64,000 bases of DNA from Sphingorhabdus sp. Alg231-15 (GCF_900149705.1 NZ_LT703001.1:1488001-1552000), one strand, 5' to 3'; numbered from the stretch's first letter, positions 36,462 through 46,284 are shown. The notes: generated by a model from the sequence alone, not told the origin. Numbers and translations are program-made.

Positions 36462-36547
36462 TTGAAAATGAGAATGGAATTGACGGGCAAGGTAGCAATC
36501 GCGGCTCAGCCTGTCATATTTGGATTTGAATATAGGGGTTTAACATA

Positions 36548-37213
36548 ATGATAACGCTGATTTCTGCAAATTGGCTGCTATTTCTGATCGCGTTGCTTAT
36601 CGGCGTCGCCACGGCTTTCTGGGCCTGGGCCGTATCTGGCCGGGAAAATGGGTCTGATCATTTTGATGCCGATGACGGCTTGCTGGAAAAAGCTGGTGAT
36701 GCGGTGGTTCCAACACCCGATCCAGTTGCGCCAGAACCGGCACCGGCACCGGCACCCGCCCCTACCCCTGCTCCCGCTCCAAAGGTCGCACCAGCACCGG
36801 CACCAAAAGCTGCACCGGCGGCCAAACCAGCCGCTGCTGCAGTTGCAGCCACCGCAGCAGCAAAAGCCAAGCCGGGCGCTGCCTCAGCTGCACGCCCCCG
36901 CAAACGGCCTGCCGTGTCCGACACTCCGCCACCCGCACCGCCGGGCAAGCCCAAGATCGCACCGGCTGTCGGAGAGCCTGATAACCTGCGCTTGATTAAA
37001 GGCGTTGGACCGAAACTAAACAGTTTGCTGAATAATCTTGGTGTCACTCGGTTCGACCAGATTGCCGCTTGGAAAGAGGCCGAGATACAGGAAGTCGATC
37101 AATATCTGGAAAGCTTCAGTGGTCGGATCACGCGCGATTCATGGATCGATCAAGCGAAATATCTGGCTAAGGACGATATTACCGGCTTTGAGAAAAAATA
37201 CGGCAAGCTATAG
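36548..37213 (+). CDS. Membrane-anchored helix-hairpin-helix (HhH) protein
   Basis: A 221-residue protein. Residues 5-27 form a transmembrane helix (LLFLIALLIGVATAFWAWAV), 45-140 are a Pro/Ala/Lys-rich linker with repeated APAP units, and 142-221 an HhH-type domain (LRLIKGVGPKLNSLLNNLGV then FDQIAAWKEAEIQEVDQYL) like that fused to some NuoE and ribosomal-protein-like genes. Such domains often bind nucleic acids, but here a membrane-tethered adaptor is equally possible. It closes the three-gene operon begun by BON-OmpA. Confidence 0.8.
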   Translation: MITLISANWLLFLIALLIGVATAFWAWAVSGRENGSDHFDADDGLLEKAGDAVVPTPDPVAPEPAPAPAPAPTPAPAPKVAPAPAPKAAPAAKPAAAAVAATAAAKAKPGAASAARPRKRPAVSDTPPPAPPGKPKIAPAVGEPDNLRLIKGVGPKLNSLLNNLGVTRFDQIAAWKEAEIQEVDQYLESFSGRITRDSWIDQAKYLAKDDITGFEKKYGKL

Positions 37214-37286
37214 TCTCCCCGACCAGAATGAAGGCCGAGAGGTAACTTCAACAGACCTTATTCTGGCGGACTATCTGAAGACGCGT

Positions 37287-38624
37287 TTATTGCTTTTTCT
37301 CCTGCCGATACATCTCAAGACCAACGGCCCAGCGCCGCTGGAATCCTTTCCAGTGATCGGCCTGCTCGGAATCCGCCATTTTGCCGTTTAACTGCTCACC
37401 AAATCCAATCGGCCACTTGCTATCGTTGGAATTTGTATTCGGCACGTTCAAATAATCCGCTTTGGATGCGTCATCTTTTAAAGTCATATCCAGAAAGGCG
37501 GTCACAAAATGCTGGTTGATGGCGTTTAACCGATCGCTTCGCCACACGGGCTCTTTAAGAAATTCTGCAGTCGTGAAATTGGTATCGGTATCAAGATCAA
37601 ATTCATTGCCGACGATATTGTGGCGGGCTTCGCGATAGACGAGCATATAACGGTCCGACCCCGTCATATTCTCAAAAAGCCACTTCACGCCTTCTTCATA
37701 GTTCACCACGTCGTCCTGGTTCCCAGTGACGACCAGAATCGGCTTTTCAATCTTTCCAAGACTTTCTGCTGTCCATGCCCGGCTATCGGGCTGTCCGCCC
37801 CAGGGAGCAAATGTGACCAGTGACTTGATCGGCAGTGCTTTTTGCGAGGATTCTTCCATTACCGCTTTGGCAGTCTCTGGAATATTCGACATCGGATCAT
37901 TCGCATAATCATAGGGTGCCCCGGCCGAAGCAATGGCGCCATATCCACCCATGGAATAACCAATCAGTCCGACATTATCGGCATCAATTTGCGCAGCATA
38001 AGCCTGTGACCCCGACGATGCGTCCGCCAATATCTGCGTCAAAATCTGGCGCTGGTCCAAAGTCCGGTCGACAAGCACATTACCAAAGGACAGCAAGAAT
38101 GACGTGACCCCATCAATGGGCATATCGGCATGATCAATCGAAGCAACAATATAGCCGTGCGACGCAATCTGTTCCGCCAGATTGCTAAACTGCGTGCTCC
38201 ATCCGCCAAAGCCATGAGACATCAGCACCAGTGGAAATTTCTGATCAGTGATTCCTTTGGCATCAGGCACCGCCACACCCTGTGCGGAAATGGTCACAGG
38301 CTCCTTACCAGGTGACCGCATGACATGCGAATAGTTGGCTGCTTTCCCGTCACCGGCCGTAGCAGGATACCAGAACCGCACTGACAATTGCCGGTTCGCA
38401 TCGGTCAGATTTCCGGAAATTGCGCCCCAGGCTGTAATTTTTGTGCGATCTTCAAGCGCAAATGTTCTGACACTTGTTCCGATGCTATGCTCGCCCAATC
38501 GCCCAAGTTCCGGCGCTTCACCTGCCTGACCCGCATGGATCGTAGGAGAAGCCACATAGGCGGCCGAGCCACCGCCTATGAGAATGATGGCTGCAATTGT
38601 CCCCGCAATTGTTCTTTTCTTCAT
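37287..38624 (-). CDS. Exported alpha/beta hydrolase (PAF-acetylhydrolase/dienelactone-hydrolase like)
   Basis: A 445-residue protein with an N-terminal signal or anchor (residues 5-28). The hydrolase fold shows an oxyanion region LVLMSHGFGGWSTQF, the nucleophile elbow GYSMGG with Ser224, and a late histidine in YREARHNIVG. It probably cleaves esters in the periplasm. The length and large insertions fit the predicted-dienelactone-hydrolase group. It stands alone, convergent with the HhH gene. Confidence 0.87.
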   Translation of the reverse strand: MKKRTIAGTIAAIILIGGGSAAYVASPTIHAGQAGEAPELGRLGEHSIGTSVRTFALEDRTKITAWGAISGNLTDANRQLSVRFWYPATAGDGKAANYSHVMRSPGKEPVTISAQGVAVPDAKGITDQKFPLVLMSHGFGGWSTQFSNLAEQIASHGYIVASIDHADMPIDGVTSFLLSFGNVLVDRTLDQRQILTQILADASSGSQAYAAQIDADNVGLIGYSMGGYGAIASAGAPYDYANDPMSNIPETAKAVMEESSQKALPIKSLVTFAPWGGQPDSRAWTAESLGKIEKPILVVTGNQDDVVNYEEGVKWLFENMTGSDRYMLVYREARHNIVGNEFDLDTDTNFTTAEFLKEPVWRSDRLNAINQHFVTAFLDMTLKDDASKADYLNVPNTNSNDSKWPIGFGEQLNGKMADSEQADHWKGFQRRWAVGLEMYRQEKKQ

Positions 38625-38763
38625 CGGGCATTCCCTTTCGTTTTTGACAACCGCATGGCGATCAGACGCAGATGGTGCAATGTGTCAGCCTTTCTGATCC
38701 AAAGCGTTTCTGGTTCCCCACCTCGTTCCGAAAACCGATGATATCAGTTTTTTTGACAGAGGC

Positions 38764-40071
38764 TTAGTCTGCATCTGGACTGGACGCGCGGACGATTAGC
38801 TTATCGATTTTGCGACCATCCATATCGATAATCTCGAACAGCCAGCCCTGATCCTCAAAACTCTCACCCTCTTCGGGAAGGCGGCGCAGCTGGCTCAAGG
38901 CATGGCCGGCAACCGTTGCATAGTCCCGATCATCCGGCAGTTTGATGCCAAGGCGATCCGCCAGCGCATCCATCGACATTGCACCGGACACAAGGAAGCT
39001 ACCGTCTGCGCGCTCAATCAGGCTGCGTTGGGTTTTCTCATCCTGATCCGAGACAAATTCACCGGCAATGGAGCTGAGCAAATCATTGGGGGTTACTATG
39101 CCCTCGAAATGGCCATATTCATCATGAACCAGAACCATAGGCACCTCAGCCTCACGCAAGATATCGAGGGCATCTAGCGCATCTAGCTGGTCGGGTACCT
39201 TCTCCAGTGGACGTACCAACTCATGCAAATCAAGGGGTTCTCCGCTAAACTGAACAGCGGCTATGTCACGGGCCTGCACAACACCTTTAATTTCGTCGAC
39301 AGAACCTTCCGCCACCGGCAATCGGCTATGCGGCGATCCTATCAGCATGGCGTGAATCTCTTCGGTCGTCGCGCTGATATCCAGCCAATCAACCTCGGTG
39401 CGCGGCGTCATCACTTCACGGATCGGCCGATCGGCCATACGCACGACACCTGCGATCACCGCTCGCTCATGTTCTTCAATCACGCCCGATCGTGTGGCCT
39501 CGGCAAAGACCATTTGCAGCTCTTCCGCAGTCACATGGCTCGCCTGATCCCGCTTCAGACCGAGCATCCGAAAGATCAACGCACTGGTGCCATCGAGCAA
39601 CCAGACGAGAGGGGCCGCCAGCCGGGCGAGAAGGTCCATAGGCGGTGCCATGATAACGGCGATTTTTTCAGCCGAACGCAGGGCAAATTGTTTGGGAACC
39701 AGTTCACCGATGACCAAAGACGCATAAGTTGTCACACCTATGACCAGAGCAAATCCGACTGTTACCGAAAGATCCGCGTCCATCCCCAAAGCTTGCAAGC
39801 GCTCCGCCACCGGGCCGCCCAGACTTGCGCCGGAAAAGGCACCCGCGACAATACCTATCAGGGTAATACCGATTTGAACGGTTGAAAGAAACTTGCCGGG
39901 GTCGCTCGCCAGACGCAGAGCAATCCTCGCCCCCCTGCTCCCTCGATCGGCAGCGGAATGGAGGTGCGCTTTGCGCGCTGAAACAATCGCCAACTCTGAC
40001 ATGGCGAAGACGCCATTGATCAGAATCAGAATAACGATGATTGCGACATCAAACCAAGGAAAAGCTGTCAT
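38764..40071 (-). CDS. CorC/HlyC-type membrane protein (CNNM-CBS)
   Basis: A 435-residue protein. The start at 40071 (MTAFPWFDV) begins the first membrane helix; the longer frame to 40137 lies in the promoter. Order: CNNM domain with about four helices and ELAIVSARKAHLHSA (1-190), a CBS pair (about 205-320; VMTPRTEVDWLDI, then EYGHFEGIVTPNDLL) and a C-terminal CorC_HlyC domain. Family members export magnesium or cobalt or act in cation homeostasis; the old name hemolysin is misleading. Confidence 0.92.
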   Translation of the reverse strand: MTAFPWFDVAIIVILILINGVFAMSELAIVSARKAHLHSAADRGSRGARIALRLASDPGKFLSTVQIGITLIGIVAGAFSGASLGGPVAERLQALGMDADLSVTVGFALVIGVTTYASLVIGELVPKQFALRSAEKIAVIMAPPMDLLARLAAPLVWLLDGTSALIFRMLGLKRDQASHVTAEELQMVFAEATRSGVIEEHERAVIAGVVRMADRPIREVMTPRTEVDWLDISATTEEIHAMLIGSPHSRLPVAEGSVDEIKGVVQARDIAAVQFSGEPLDLHELVRPLEKVPDQLDALDALDILREAEVPMVLVHDEYGHFEGIVTPNDLLSSIAGEFVSDQDEKTQRSLIERADGSFLVSGAMSMDALADRLGIKLPDDRDYATVAGHALSQLRRLPEEGESFEDQGWLFEIIDMDGRKIDKLIVRASSPDAD

Positions 40072-40253
40072 ATTGTCCAATAGAAAGGGAATAAGCCCGA
40101 AAGATTCTCTATAGCCACATGTTTTACAAAATATCAAATTTGCTGTCAGTGTCGGTTCATAATTTTATGTTCATCTTGTCTATGGTTAATTACGGCTATC
40201 GCGTTGCAAAAGATAAAACTATCCCAGCAACGTCTTTATGAGGGAACGAACAT

Positions 40254-40928
40254 ATGCGTACCAAACAAGCATTTATTGCCGCACTTTCATTAAGTGCGCT
40301 GACGCTCGCAAGTGGTTGCACGACCAATCCGGAAACCGGAAACCAGGTCCTTTCCAAAGCTGCCATTGGCGGCATCGGCGGCGCGCTGGGCGGCTATCTG
40401 CTCGGCGACATTATCGGTGGTCGCAATGACCGGACTGCGAAAATCGTCGGAGCGGGGCTTGGCGGTCTCGCCGGAGCAGGTGTCGGCTATTACATGGACG
40501 AGCAGGAGAAGAAACTGCGCGAACAAACCGCCGGAACCGGTATTGATGTGACCCGTGAAGGTGACAATCTGATTCTCAACATGCCATCCAATGTGACTTT
40601 TCCGGTCAACAGTGCCGCTATCCAACCGGAATTTCAGGAAACTCTGGGAAGCGTTGCCAACACGCTATCGCAATATGAGAAAAGCTATATCGATGTTTAT
40701 GGCCATACTGACAGCACCGGATCAGACGCTTATAACCAGTCACTGTCCGAACGACGCGCGTCTTCTGTAGCCTATTATCTGGGCAATAGCGGCGTGCAGC
40801 TTGCGCGCATCGAAACCCGCGGTTTTGGTGAAAGCCAACCGATCGCAAGCAACAGCACCGAAGAAGGCCGCTCTGCCAATCGCCGGGTCGAGCTGAAGAT
40901 TGTACCGATCCGCGAACAGGATCTGTAA
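40254..40928 (+). CDS. OmpA-family lipoprotein with glycine zipper
   Basis: A 224-residue lipoprotein: lipobox LASGC with Cys22, a glycine-zipper segment (GGIGGALGGYLLGDIIGG, then LGGLAGAGVGYYMD), and a C-terminal OmpA domain (about 95-220) with VNSAAIQPEF and VYGHTDSTGSDAYNQSLSE that binds peptidoglycan. It resembles the YiaD branch. It tethers the outer membrane to the cell wall. A GAGGGAAC sequence before the ATG is the ribosome site. Confidence 0.92.
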   Translation: MRTKQAFIAALSLSALTLASGCTTNPETGNQVLSKAAIGGIGGALGGYLLGDIIGGRNDRTAKIVGAGLGGLAGAGVGYYMDEQEKKLREQTAGTGIDVTREGDNLILNMPSNVTFPVNSAAIQPEFQETLGSVANTLSQYEKSYIDVYGHTDSTGSDAYNQSLSERRASSVAYYLGNSGVQLARIETRGFGESQPIASNSTEEGRSANRRVELKIVPIREQDL

Positions 40929-40966
40929 GTCGGCACACTAACCTCTTGCCTTACGGATGATCATTC

Positions 40967-41002
40967 GGGCATCCTTGTCCCTACAACAGGATAAGGATGC
41001 CC
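40967..41002 (+). promoter_or_regulatory. 14-bp hairpin enclosing the ribosome site of the next gene
   Basis: Arms 40967-40980 and 40989-41002 pair at 13 of 14 positions with an 8-nt loop. The right arm contains AAGGAT (40993-40998), the only plausible ribosome site for the SDR start at 41007. It could control translation (structure-gated, possibly by temperature or a factor) or end the OmpA-lipoprotein transcript; no T-run follows, which argues against a terminator. Confidence 0.5.
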
Positions 41003-41006
41003 CTAA

Positions 41007-41774
41007 ATGACAACGCCCAATTTCTCGATTGACCTGACCGGACGCACCGCGATTGTAACCGGTGCTTCTGCTGGCCTGGGCCGCCGTTTTGCCAGCGTCC
41101 TGGCGGCTTGCGGAGCAAAGGTAGCCTGCACCGCTCGAAGACGGGAAAAGCTTGACGAGCTGGTCGACGAAATTGCTCAAAATGGAGGTACAGCACAGGC
41201 TTTTGATCTTGACGTGCGCGATGCGGAGCAATTGAAAGCGATTGTTCCGGCTGTAGCGGCAACGATGGGACAACCTGATATTTTGATCAATAATGCCGGG
41301 ATTGTCGATGCGGCACGTGCTGTTAAAATGTCGACCGAACTGATCGATGATGTCCTCGATACCAATATGCGGGCCGCCTATATATTGTCATGTGAGTTTG
41401 CGCGCCCTTTGATCGAACAGAAGGCACCGGGGCGGATCGTGAATATTTCTTCGATAGCCGCCACTCACTATGACGGCGGTGGCGCAGCACTATATTCCAC
41501 CACCAAGGCCGGAATATCGAGAATAACCGAAGCGCTGGCAGTTGAATGGTCGAGATTTTTCATCAACGTCAACGCGATTGCACCAGGACTTTTTGCAACC
41601 GACATGTCCGATGGAATGACTAGCCGGATGGGAAATTTTTATGAACAGTTCCCACGCAAACGCATATGCCAACCAAATCAAATGGATAGCAGTTTGCTAT
41701 ACCTGTTGTCCCCTGCATCGGAATGTGTGACCGGCACCATCATCAAGGTCGATGACGGCCAAGGGCCGCGATAA
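41007..41774 (+). CDS. SDR family oxidoreductase (classical)
   Basis: A 255-residue classical short-chain dehydrogenase: TGASAGLGRRFA cofactor motif, RRR after beta-2 suggesting NADP(H) preference, NNAG, Ser of ISSIAATH, and the catalytic YSTTK. The C-terminus VDDGQGPR is usual for the family. Substrate unknown. Its ribosome site is buried in a hairpin (40967-41002). It is convergent with the UbiH-family gene, 5 bp apart. Confidence 0.9.
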   Translation: MTTPNFSIDLTGRTAIVTGASAGLGRRFASVLAACGAKVACTARRREKLDELVDEIAQNGGTAQAFDLDVRDAEQLKAIVPAVAATMGQPDILINNAGIVDAARAVKMSTELIDDVLDTNMRAAYILSCEFARPLIEQKAPGRIVNISSIAATHYDGGGAALYSTTKAGISRITEALAVEWSRFFINVNAIAPGLFATDMSDGMTSRMGNFYEQFPRKRICQPNQMDSSLLYLLSPASECVTGTIIKVDDGQGPR

Positions 41775-41779
41775 AAACC

Positions 41780-43012
41780 CTAAACAAGATCGCCCATCAG
41801 TAATTTGGGCAAATCGCCGCTTTCGCCGCGCGCTTCAGCCATGAACTGGTCCTTCAACGGCGGCATGCGCTGGATGATACCAATGCCAAAACGCCGGATC
41901 GCGGAGGACGTGTCTCCTGGCAATCCAAAAAGCCGCGTCAATATATCAGTGGCCGCAGACATCATCAGATTATCGAGCCCCCGCCAGCGATCATAACGTG
42001 CCAATATCTGTGCATCGGCGAGATCAAGGCCAGTTCTTGCGCCATCCACTACACATTCGGTCAGTGCCGCCACATCGCGCAGGCCAAGATTGAGCCCTTG
42101 CCCGGCAATCGGATGAATCCCGTGCCCGGCATCGCCGACAAGAGCGAGCCGCTCCGATGTCAAACTTGCGCTATGATGAAAACCGAGCGGATAGGTTATG
42201 CGGTCAGATAGCAATTCCATCTGGCCAAGAAACCCGCCGGTTTTCTTCATCAATTCCGCATGGAAGGCCCGTGCATTGATCTTGGCCAGCGCGGGCCCAT
42301 CTTTGCGCGCCACCGTCCAGACAATAGCGGACCGATGCCGTCCTCGATCATCGTCACCCATCGGCAGAACCGCAAACGGTCCTGCAGGATAGAATATCTC
42401 ATAGGCTGTATTCCCATGCGGCTGCTCATGCGTGACGGAACAGACAATCGCGCTATGGTCATATTGCCATTTCGCCATCACGATACCCGCCGCATCGCGA
42501 ACCGCACTCCCTCTGCCATCGGCAGCGATCAGCAAAGGCGCACCAAATTGCTCTCCGCTCTCTAAAGTCACGGAAACCTGATGGTCACCATAATCCACCT
42601 GCTGCACATGTTTTGGCATGTGCAGGTTGATCAGGTCATGGGACTGAGCCGCGTCAAATAGCACCTGTTGAAGCAACGCATTTTCGATCATCACCCCTAG
42701 CGGGCCGTCATTTTCGTCAGGCTTAAAGTCAAGCTTTCCAGGTTTTAGGCCGTCATTGATGAGAATACGATCGATATTGCAACCATGCGGCTCCAGCTTT
42801 TCGGACAGTCCAATCGCCTCAAACATGTTCCAGCTCGCGCTGTTTATCGATGACACCCGGCCATCACTTTTTGGATCTCGCAAATCAACAGGTTCGGCGC
42901 GATCAATGACCGTGACCCGCAGCCCATGTTCGGCAAGGGTCAGCGCCTGCGTAAGGCCAATCAGACCAGCGCCCAATATGACAATATCGCCTTCGTTTCC
43001 AAAATTGGTCAT
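41780..43012 (-). CDS. UbiH/UbiF/VisC/COQ6 family FAD-dependent monooxygenase
   Basis: A 410-residue flavin hydroxylase. The start at 43012 (MTNFGNEGD) leads straight into the FAD motif ILGAGLIGLTQALTLAEHG. The second FAD region LVGDAGHGIHPIAGQGLNLG is diagnostic for ubiquinone-ring hydroxylases. It likely hydroxylates one ring position in ubiquinone synthesis; which position cannot be read from sequence. It is divergent from ftsK across about 200 bp. Confidence 0.9.
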   Translation of the reverse strand: MTNFGNEGDIVILGAGLIGLTQALTLAEHGLRVTVIDRAEPVDLRDPKSDGRVSSINSASWNMFEAIGLSEKLEPHGCNIDRILINDGLKPGKLDFKPDENDGPLGVMIENALLQQVLFDAAQSHDLINLHMPKHVQQVDYGDHQVSVTLESGEQFGAPLLIAADGRGSAVRDAAGIVMAKWQYDHSAIVCSVTHEQPHGNTAYEIFYPAGPFAVLPMGDDDRGRHRSAIVWTVARKDGPALAKINARAFHAELMKKTGGFLGQMELLSDRITYPLGFHHSASLTSERLALVGDAGHGIHPIAGQGLNLGLRDVAALTECVVDGARTGLDLADAQILARYDRWRGLDNLMMSAATDILTRLFGLPGDTSSAIRRFGIGIIQRMPPLKDQFMAEARGESGDLPKLLMGDLV

Positions 43013-43209
43013 GAACGAGCCTCTATCTTGCGGTTCTGTGATCACAAGATAGGCTTCACGTGGGCGAAAGGAAAGCATGTTCGACCAAAGAATAGACAAC
43101 AAACTTGTCGGCAAAACTTGACGCGGAGTCACCGATTCGCGCAAAGGAAAGGATAGTTAATATGGGTTCGGGCTTTTGCCCGGAAACAAACGGGTACCGA
43201 GAGTAGATT

Positions 43210-45513
43210 ATGGCGGGAAAAGCAAAAGAAGCCAATTGGCGCGAAGTTATGCGGGTTAGCCTGCTGCGCAGTGGGGCACTGATTGGCGCAGTGGCGCTTG
43301 GTATTTTGACTGCCTTCCTGATACTTGCGCTGTGGAGTTATTCACCCAGCGATCCTTCCCTGAACACCGCAGCGGGCAGTGTGGAACATAATTGGATGGG
43401 TGCCTTTGGTTCTTACAGCTCTGACCTGCTTCTATCGATGCTCGGCGCGCCGGTGGTTGTGCTTCTGCCGCTTCTATTGGTTTTTGCCAATCGCTTGTGG
43501 CGCGACATTCCGCAAACAGACTGGAAAAAACAGCTGCTATGGTGCCTGATCGCGGCCTTTCTGATCGGCACTGGCTTGTCGCTTTGGTTTCCTGACAGCC
43601 AAGTTAATCTGCCATCGGGATGGGGTGGGCTTGCCGGGATGCTCTCTGCCAAGGGCATCAGTGCTGTTTTGAATGCCATTTCAACAAGCTGGAGCGGCAT
43701 CATATCTGGCGTATTAACGGCAATCACCGTCACCGGCGGGCTGGTGCTCGGCTATTTCAGCCTGCGGCTCGACAAACCACTCTTCTCGATGCCGCAACTC
43801 AAATTGCCGCGACTCGGATCGAGTGAAGAAGATAGTGGTCTCGTCATCGAGCCTGACAATAATGCTGCTGCAAAACCAAAGAAAGCGCCGGCACCTCGTA
43901 AAGAGGTCAAGCCGGATAACCGTCCGCCACCGGAAATTAGTGACCGTGCCTTGCCCCCGAAAAAAGCCAGCCTGTCCAGCGGTAAACAGGGTGATTTCTT
44001 TGGCCCCTACTCCCTTCCGTCAATTGATTTGCTGACTCCGCGACCGGAAGAAGCCAACAACGTAATTGATAAGGCAGGTTTGGAGCGTAACGCACGCCTG
44101 CTGGAGTCCGTGCTTGACGATTTTCACGTTAAAGGCACGATCAATGCGGTGCGCCCGGGGCCGGTGGTTACCATGTACGAGCTGGAACCCGCACCGGGCA
44201 TCAAGGCCAGCCGGGTGATTCAACTTGCCGAAGATATTGCGCGAAATATGTCGGCGCTTTCCGCCCGTGTTGCTGCGATACCAGGTCGTACGGTGATGGG
44301 CATTGAACTGCCCAATGCGCAGCGCGAGTCCGTGGTTTTGCACGAAATGATCGGCAGCGACAGTTTCCAAGATCAAACCGGGCAGCTTCCAATCATACTC
44401 GGCAAGAATATCTCCGGTGATCCAGTGATTGCCGATCTCGCGCCGATGCCGCATCTGCTGATCGCTGGTACCACCGGTTCCGGTAAGTCAGTTGGCTTGA
44501 ACTGTATGATTGTATCGCTGCTCTACCGATTGACCCCGGACCAGTGCAAGATGATCATGATCGATCCTAAGATGCTCGAATTGAGTACCTATGATGATAT
44601 CCCGCACCTTCTGTCTCCGGTTGTAACCGAGCCCGCCAAGGCGGTTCGGGCACTCAAATGGGCGGTCGAGCAAATGGAAGAACGTTATCGGATGATGTCG
44701 TCTATCTCGGTACGTAATCTTGCCAACTATAATGAGAAGGTAAAGGCAGCCAAAGCCAAGGGCGAGCCGCTGGGTCGAAAGGTTCAAACAGGTTATGACC
44801 CTGAAACCTCGCGCCCTATTTATGAGGAAGAGCAGCTGGACTACGAAGTGCTGCCTCAGATCGTGATCATTGTTGACGAGCTTGCCGACCTGATGATGAC
44901 CGCAGGCAAAGAGGTCGAATTCCTCATCCAGCGCCTTGCGCAAAAGGCGCGCGCAGCCGGTATCCATTTGATCATGGCCACCCAGCGCCCGTCGGTTGAC
45001 GTTATTACAGGCGTAATCAAGGCGAACTTGCCCACGCGAATAAGTTTCCACGTCACGTCAAAAATTGATTCCCGTACCATCCTTGGCGAACAAGGCGCAG
45101 AACAGCTACTCGGCAAGGGTGACATGCTGTACATGCCAGGCGGCAAGCAGCTGACCCGCGTCCATGGCCCGTTTGTTTCCGATGACGAGGTACGTCTCAT
45201 AGCGGATCATTGGCGCGCCCAGGGTTCGCCTGAGTATATTCAGGCGGTGACCGAGGAACCCGAAGATGGCAGCTATGCTCTGGACGGTGCAGACTTGTCG
45301 GACAGCAAGGAAGACCGGCAATATGCTCAGGCTTGCCAGATTGTCTTTGAAAGCCAGAAAGTATCGACGAGCTGGCTCCAACGACAGCTCAGAATTGGCT
45401 ATAACACAGCAGCGCGGATCATCGACCGGATGGAAGATGACCAGTTTATCAGCCCGCCCAACCATATTGGCCGCCGCGAAGTGCTGCGCGATCAAAATGG
45501 TGAAGTGATCTAA
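43210..45513 (+). CDS. ftsK: DNA translocase FtsK
   Basis: A 767-residue FtsK/SpoIIIE protein, of the short-linker alphaproteobacterial type. Four N-terminal membrane helices (to about residue 180), a Lys/Pro-rich linker, the alpha/beta motor with Walker A GTTGSGKS (420-427) and MATQRPSVDVITG, and a C-terminal gamma winged helix (STSWLQRQLRIGYNTAARI) that reads KOPS sites. It pumps chromosome ends through the septum. It probably shares a transcript with lolA (71-bp gap). Confidence 0.97.
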   Translation: MAGKAKEANWREVMRVSLLRSGALIGAVALGILTAFLILALWSYSPSDPSLNTAAGSVEHNWMGAFGSYSSDLLLSMLGAPVVVLLPLLLVFANRLWRDIPQTDWKKQLLWCLIAAFLIGTGLSLWFPDSQVNLPSGWGGLAGMLSAKGISAVLNAISTSWSGIISGVLTAITVTGGLVLGYFSLRLDKPLFSMPQLKLPRLGSSEEDSGLVIEPDNNAAAKPKKAPAPRKEVKPDNRPPPEISDRALPPKKASLSSGKQGDFFGPYSLPSIDLLTPRPEEANNVIDKAGLERNARLLESVLDDFHVKGTINAVRPGPVVTMYELEPAPGIKASRVIQLAEDIARNMSALSARVAAIPGRTVMGIELPNAQRESVVLHEMIGSDSFQDQTGQLPIILGKNISGDPVIADLAPMPHLLIAGTTGSGKSVGLNCMIVSLLYRLTPDQCKMIMIDPKMLELSTYDDIPHLLSPVVTEPAKAVRALKWAVEQMEERYRMMSSISVRNLANYNEKVKAAKAKGEPLGRKVQTGYDPETSRPIYEEEQLDYEVLPQIVIIVDELADLMMTAGKEVEFLIQRLAQKARAAGIHLIMATQRPSVDVITGVIKANLPTRISFHVTSKIDSRTILGEQGAEQLLGKGDMLYMPGGKQLTRVHGPFVSDDEVRLIADHWRAQGSPEYIQAVTEEPEDGSYALDGADLSDSKEDRQYAQACQIVFESQKVSTSWLQRQLRIGYNTAARIIDRMEDDQFISPPNHIGRREVLRDQNGEVI

Positions 45514-45584
45514 GAAGCCGCAATTCAGGTCATGTTCAATCGCTCTGCGCTAGTTATCGGGAAAATTTTTCAGGAGTTTTCAAT

Positions 45585-46214
45585 ATGTTGAGATTTGCTT
45601 TTCTGCTCGCCGCTGCGCCTTTGGCACTGACGGCCAGCATTCCGGCAACGGCCCAACAAAGCCCTGCGGATGATATTAATGCGATCTCCGCACACTTGCG
45701 CGCAATGACCACCATGACTGCCAGTTTCACGCAGACCGACCGCAGTGGACAACTTTTACCAGGAAAACTGACGTTAAAGCAGCCTGGCCGGATACGTTTT
45801 CAATATGGCAAGGAAGCCAATTTGCTGATTGTTGGCGATGGCAAAGCGCTGACGATGATCGATTATGACGTGAATCAGGTTCAGCGCTGGCCGATCAGGA
45901 ATAGTCCCTTGGGCGCGCTGCTTAATCCCGAACGCGACTTGTCGAAATATGGAAAAATCATCCCGACTCGCAATCCGGATGTGCTGAGCGTCGAAGTTCG
46001 GGACCCGAAACGCCCGGAATATGGCGTGATTACCATGGTTTTCACTAAGATAGCGGGCGCGCCTGCAGGTTTGCGGCTTGATGGCTGGGTATCGCTCGAT
46101 TCGAAGAACAATCGGACTTCAATCCGGCTTTCTGATCAAAAATTTGGGGTTCCAGTGGCCAAAAACGCTTTCAAATGGAGCGATCCGCGAAGAAAACGCC
46201 GTGGCAGACGATGA
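45585..46214 (+). CDS. lolA: Outer-membrane lipoprotein carrier LolA
   Basis: A 209-residue periplasmic chaperone with a signal peptide ending near ATAQQ and the LolA barrel pattern: MTASFTQTDRSGQLLPGKLT, LKQPGRIRFQY, and VGDGKALTMIDYDVNQVQRW. It ferries lipoproteins from LolCDE to the outer membrane. A CAGGAG ribosome site precedes it. The C-terminus is unusually basic (RRKRRGRR). Position after ftsK is common in alphaproteobacteria. Confidence 0.93.
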   Translation: MLRFAFLLAAAPLALTASIPATAQQSPADDINAISAHLRAMTTMTASFTQTDRSGQLLPGKLTLKQPGRIRFQYGKEANLLIVGDGKALTMIDYDVNQVQRWPIRNSPLGALLNPERDLSKYGKIIPTRNPDVLSVEVRDPKRPEYGVITMVFTKIAGAPAGLRLDGWVSLDSKNNRTSIRLSDQKFGVPVAKNAFKWSDPRRKRRGRR

Positions 46215-46284
46215 ACGGAGGCGCGGCTTCGACAAGCGGAAGCGCTGACAGGTTTCGTTCATCTAAGCGACAGAAACGCGGTTC

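Noticed and set aside
36548-37213. Pro/Ala-rich region as a tandem DNA repeat or TonB protein
   Set aside because: The APAP-rich linker resembles TonB, but the C-terminal domain is HhH, not the TonB fold, and the DNA repeats are simple codon repetition.
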